A stretch of 6,730 nucleotides of DNA. Origin: an uncultured Flavobacteriales bacterium (GTDB lineage: Bacteria; Bacteroidota; Bacteroidia; Flavobacteriales; Schleiferiaceae). Positions 5,497 to 6,730 of this stretch are shown one piece after another. Where the stretch lies: assembly GCA_903821715.1 (NCBI GenBank), contig CAIJMB010000009.1, positions 1-6,730 on the forward strand, read 5' to 3'. The notes under the pieces are model-generated. The model was not told where the DNA came from. It saw nothing but the letters and a program-made list of their open reading frames with translations, and searched no databases. The translations under genes were made by a program, and so were the position numbers. How positions within the stretch are numbered: position 1 is the first letter of the stretch; every line of letters starts with the position of its first letter.

Positions 5497-6318
5497 ATGA
5501 ACGCCCCCGCCGTAACGCAGCACATAGTCGATTGGCTCCGCACCTACGCCCAACAGGCGCGGGCACGCGGATTTGCTGTGGGGGTCTCGGGCGGAATTGA
5601 TTCTGCCGTCACCGCCGGCCTCTGTGCGGCCACGGGCCTCGAAGTCCACCTTCTCGAAATGCCCATTCACCAAGCCCCCGACCAAGTCTCGCGCGCCCAA
5701 GACTGGATGCAGCTACTTGCACAGCGCCACGCGGCGGTCTCCGCCCGCCGCGTGGACCTCACGGCCGTCTTCGACGCCCATGTGGGGGCTTTGGCTTTGC
5801 CGGATTCCGCTCAGCGCAACCTCGCCCTCGCCAACACCCGCGCCCGACTGCGCATGACCACCCTCTATGCCGAGGCCCAAAACCACAGCCTGCTCGTGGC
5901 CGGAACCGGCAACAAAGTCGAAGATTTCGGCGTCGGGTTCTTCACCAAATACGGCGACGGCGGAGTCGACCTCAGCCCCATCGCCGACCTCTACAAGTCC
6001 CAGGTCTACGACGTGGCGCGCCACCTCGGGGTGCCCCAATCCATTCTTGACGCGCCACCCACCGACGGCCTCTGGTCGGACGGACGCACCGACGAAGAGC
6101 AACTTGGCGCCGCCTACAGCGAGCTCGAAACCGCCATGGAATTCGCCCGCACCCACCACTGGTCACCCGAAACCACAACTGACGACCACACTTGGGCCAC
6201 AACCCAGGGCCTTACTGCCCGCCACCTCGAAGTCTTCGTGATCTTCACCCGCTTTCACCGCGCCAACCTGCACAAAATGAGGCCGATTCCGGTTTGCTCG
6301 ATTGGCGAGGTTGGCTAA
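5497..6318 (+). CDS. nadE: NAD(+) synthetase, ammonia-dependent (NadE)
   Basis: NadE performs the last step of NAD biosynthesis, amidating nicotinate adenine dinucleotide to NAD with ATP and ammonia in the cytoplasm. The 273-residue protein lacks an N-terminal glutaminase domain, so it is the ammonia-using form. It shows the PP-loop SGGIDSA (31-37), the AGTGNKVEDFGVGFFTKYGDGG region (135-156) and DLSPIADLYKSQV (158-170). The substrate loop follows as PPTDGLWSDGRTDEEQLGAAY (187-207), and the end is HKMRPIPVC (259-267). The last six residues (SIGEVG) are read from the first unit of the 17-bp repeat that contains the stop codon, so this tail has probably been altered by the repeat. Codon use is C-rich, a little more than in its neighbours. 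Its promoter is predicted at 5456. Confidence 0.96.
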   Translation: MNAPAVTQHIVDWLRTYAQQARARGFAVGVSGGIDSAVTAGLCAATGLEVHLLEMPIHQAPDQVSRAQDWMQLLAQRHAAVSARRVDLTAVFDAHVGALALPDSAQRNLALANTRARLRMTTLYAEAQNHSLLVAGTGNKVEDFGVGFFTKYGDGGVDLSPIADLYKSQVYDVARHLGVPQSILDAPPTDGLWSDGRTDEEQLGAAYSELETAMEFARTHHWSPETTTDDHTWATTQGLTARHLEVFVIFTRFHRANLHKMRPIPVCSIGEVG

Positions 6319-6362
6319 TTGGCAAGGTTGGCTAGTTAGCAAGGCTGGCAAGGTTGGCTGAG
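6302..6362. repeat. 17-bp imperfect direct repeat overlapping the nadE stop codon
   Basis: Two tandem 17-bp units, TTGGCGAGGTTGGCTAA (6302-6318) and TTGGCAAGGTTGGCTAG (6319-6335), differ at two positions. Partial, shifted copies follow: TTAGCAAGGCTGG (6336-6348) and CAAGGTTGGCTGAG (6349-6362). The nadE TAA is the last three bases of unit one. Just downstream, GGCTGA (6356-6361) and TTAGCC (6372-6377) can pair across a 10-nt loop. A small CCAG-CAA-CTGG hairpin follows at 6380-6390. Neither hairpin has a U-tract, so an intrinsic terminator is not supported. Confidence 0.8.
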
Positions 6363-6381
6363 ATTGGTTCGTTAGCCTGCC

Positions 6382-6479
6382 AGCAACTGGTCACGAGCAA
6401 CTGGTCACGAGCAACTGGTCACTAGCAACTGGTTACCATCAACTGGTCACTAGCAACTGGTTACTAGCAACTAGTTCGC
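6382..6479. repeat. Seven tandem copies of a 14-bp repeat (consensus AGCAACTGGTYACK)
   Basis: Seven contiguous 14-bp units start at 6382, 6396, 6410, 6424, 6438, 6452 and 6466. Units 1 and 2 are identical (AGCAACTGGTCACG). Units 3 to 6 differ by one to three bases, mostly C/T at position 11 and the last base. Unit 7 (AGCAACTAGTTCGC) is decayed. The 14-bp period is not a multiple of three, so the array does not encode a regular peptide. There are no spacers, so it is not CRISPR. It most resembles a minisatellite formed by slippage; iteron-like or protein-binding roles are possible but unsupported. Confidence 0.93.
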
Positions 6480-6490
6480 ACCAAAATGTT

Positions 6491-6502
6491 CGGTTATAAC
6501 CG
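6491..6502. promoter_or_regulatory. Perfect 12-bp palindrome CGGTTATAACCG
   Basis: CGGTTATAACCG equals its own reverse complement and lies 11 bp after the 14-bp array, followed by an AT-rich tract. Such a site could bind a dimeric regulator. As RNA it could form only a 4-bp stem with a TATA loop, too weak for a convincing terminator although ATTTT follows. No known regulator site is recognised. Confidence 0.35.
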
Positions 6503-6568
6503 GATTTTACTATTTCTCTCGCGCCCGGGAATCGCTATATATTACTAAATCAATTAGTTACTCAAAAT

Positions 6569-6659
6569 AGCCGTTTGCGAGAATCGAACCCAAAGTTGCC
6601 TTAGCTGCGAAGGGCAAAAAGCCAACGAGCTAACCTTGCTAGCGAGCTACTTCAACGGC
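6569..6659 (-). other. Degenerate tRNA-like sequence (possible tRNA relic)
   Basis: On the minus strand, TAGCTCGTTGGC (6632-6621) resembles the 5' half of a tRNA D-arm (consensus TAGCTCAGTTGGT). GGG-TTCGATT-CTC (6591-6579) resembles a T-arm with the invariant TTCRA loop. Their separation, 44 nt from the T8-like base to the T54-like base, is close to the usual 46. GCCGTT (6659-6654) can pair with AACGGC (6575-6570), like an acceptor stem, but this would make the molecule about 90 nt. The D-stem 3' half (GAGC) is missing and the anticodon stem is disrupted. A different stem, TTGCC(C)TT/AAGGCAA (6617-6596), encloses a 7-nt loop. I read it as a decayed or rearranged tRNA fragment rather than a working tRNA; chance similarity is possible. 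It overlaps the last codons and stop of the phosphatase-family gene. Confidence 0.3.
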
Positions 6660-6730
6660 AACGGATCCCCCGTTGCACTCGAAGGCAGGGCGATTCCGAG
6701 CAGCATCGACCACGTTGGTGCGATGTCGCG
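6647..6730 (-). CDS. C-terminal end of a probable alkaline phosphatase/phosphodiesterase-superfamily protein
   Basis: A frame open from the right edge to a TAG at 6647-6649 encodes 27 residues. They begin RDIAPTWSMLLGI and end ALPSSATGDPLPLK. The T/DIAPT-x-x-x-LLGI-x-x-P-x-x-x-x-G pattern is typical of the last conserved block of alkaline-phosphatase-superfamily enzymes (type I phosphodiesterases, sulfatases, PafA-like phosphatases). In these a metal-binding histidine usually sits shortly before; here it would lie outside the window. The specific enzyme cannot be decided from this fragment. The gene converges on nadE. A perfect hairpin (GCAACGG/CCGTTGC, 5-nt loop, 6658-6676) lies within its last codons but has no U-tract. 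Confidence 0.65.
   Translation of the reverse strand, partial: RDIAPTWSMLLGIALPSSATGDPLPLK

Larger units (their letters stand above)
6319..6646. other. Convergent intergenic region with repeats, no gene recognised
   Basis: These 328 bp separate the nadE stop from the stop of the convergent phosphatase-family gene. In order they hold the rest of the 17-bp repeats, a 14-bp tandem array and a 12-bp palindrome. An AT-rich stretch follows (about 6503-6570) with a small hairpin, ACTAA-ATCAA-TTAGT, at 6544-6558. A degenerate tRNA-like sequence on the minus strand completes the region. No open frame with protein-like character is seen on either strand, and no clear intrinsic terminator for either flanking gene is visible. 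Confidence 0.7.

Noticed and set aside
5480..5566. 29-residue N-terminal extension of gldB
   Set aside because: It would hide the lipoprotein signal sequence and overlap nadE; the internal ATG gives a proper signal peptide with Cys23.
5713..6159. Minus-strand 148-codon open frame opposite nadE
   Set aside because: It is a shadow of the strongly conserved nadE reading frame, with no motif of its own.
6382..6479. CRISPR array
   Set aside because: The 14-bp units are contiguous with no unique spacers and are far shorter than CRISPR repeats; no cas genes are present.
6569..6659. Functional tRNA gene
   Set aside because: D-stem and anticodon stem do not pair, U33 is not placed correctly in a 7-nt loop, and the best acceptor pairing makes the molecule too long; kept only as a tRNA-like relic.
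6658..6676. Perfect 7-bp stem, 5-nt loop hairpin as a terminator
   Set aside because: It lies inside the last codons of the phosphatase-family gene and no U-tract follows it on either strand.

Overview
The window looks like a chromosomal segment from a member of the Bacteroidota, most likely Flavobacteriia or a close relative. Three things point there. The gliding-motility pair gldB-gldC is restricted to this phylum. The order dcw cluster / alpha-beta hydrolase / engB / gldC-gldB / nadE is, from memory, a familiar flavobacterial arrangement. Four intergenic or start-proximal sites match the Bacteroidota sigma-factor -7 element TAnnTTTG exactly, and starts lack strong Shine-Dalgarno sequences. 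Base composition is moderately GC-rich, apart from AT-rich intergenic stretches. I cannot name a genus.

Left part (1-2522, all on the minus strand): the head of the division and cell-wall (dcw) cluster, transcribed right to left as mraZ, rsmH (mraW), ftsL and ftsI. The ftsI gene runs off the left edge. Each gene overlaps the next by 8 to 14 nt, so the cluster reads as one tightly coupled operon. Upstream of mraZ are three GTGGG repeats at an exact 10-bp period (an MraZ box), followed by a TAnnTTTG element. This is a clear autoregulatory promoter.

Middle part (2787-4165, plus strand): divergent from mraZ is a two-gene operon. It encodes an alpha/beta hydrolase of unknown substrate and the ribosome-assembly GTPase EngB/YihA, whose GTG start lies inside the hydrolase gene. 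EngB converges on gldC with a 26-nt overlap of coding ends. gldB and gldC (minus strand, 4-nt ATGA overlap) encode a lipoprotein and a small cytoplasmic protein of the gliding apparatus.

Right part (5456-6730): gldB and nadE (ammonia-dependent NAD synthetase, plus strand) diverge from a 17-bp gap, and their predicted promoters overlap. gldB may be leaderless. The nadE stop codon lies in the first unit of a 17-bp repeat. It is followed by seven tandem 14-bp repeats, a perfect 12-bp palindrome, and a tRNA-like but degenerate sequence. After these comes the C-terminal end of a probable alkaline phosphatase/phosphodiesterase-family protein (minus strand) that enters from the right edge.

I see no phage, transposase, CRISPR or defence genes. 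The coding part is ordinary core genome. The least explained stretch is the roughly 330-bp convergent intergenic region 6319-6646.
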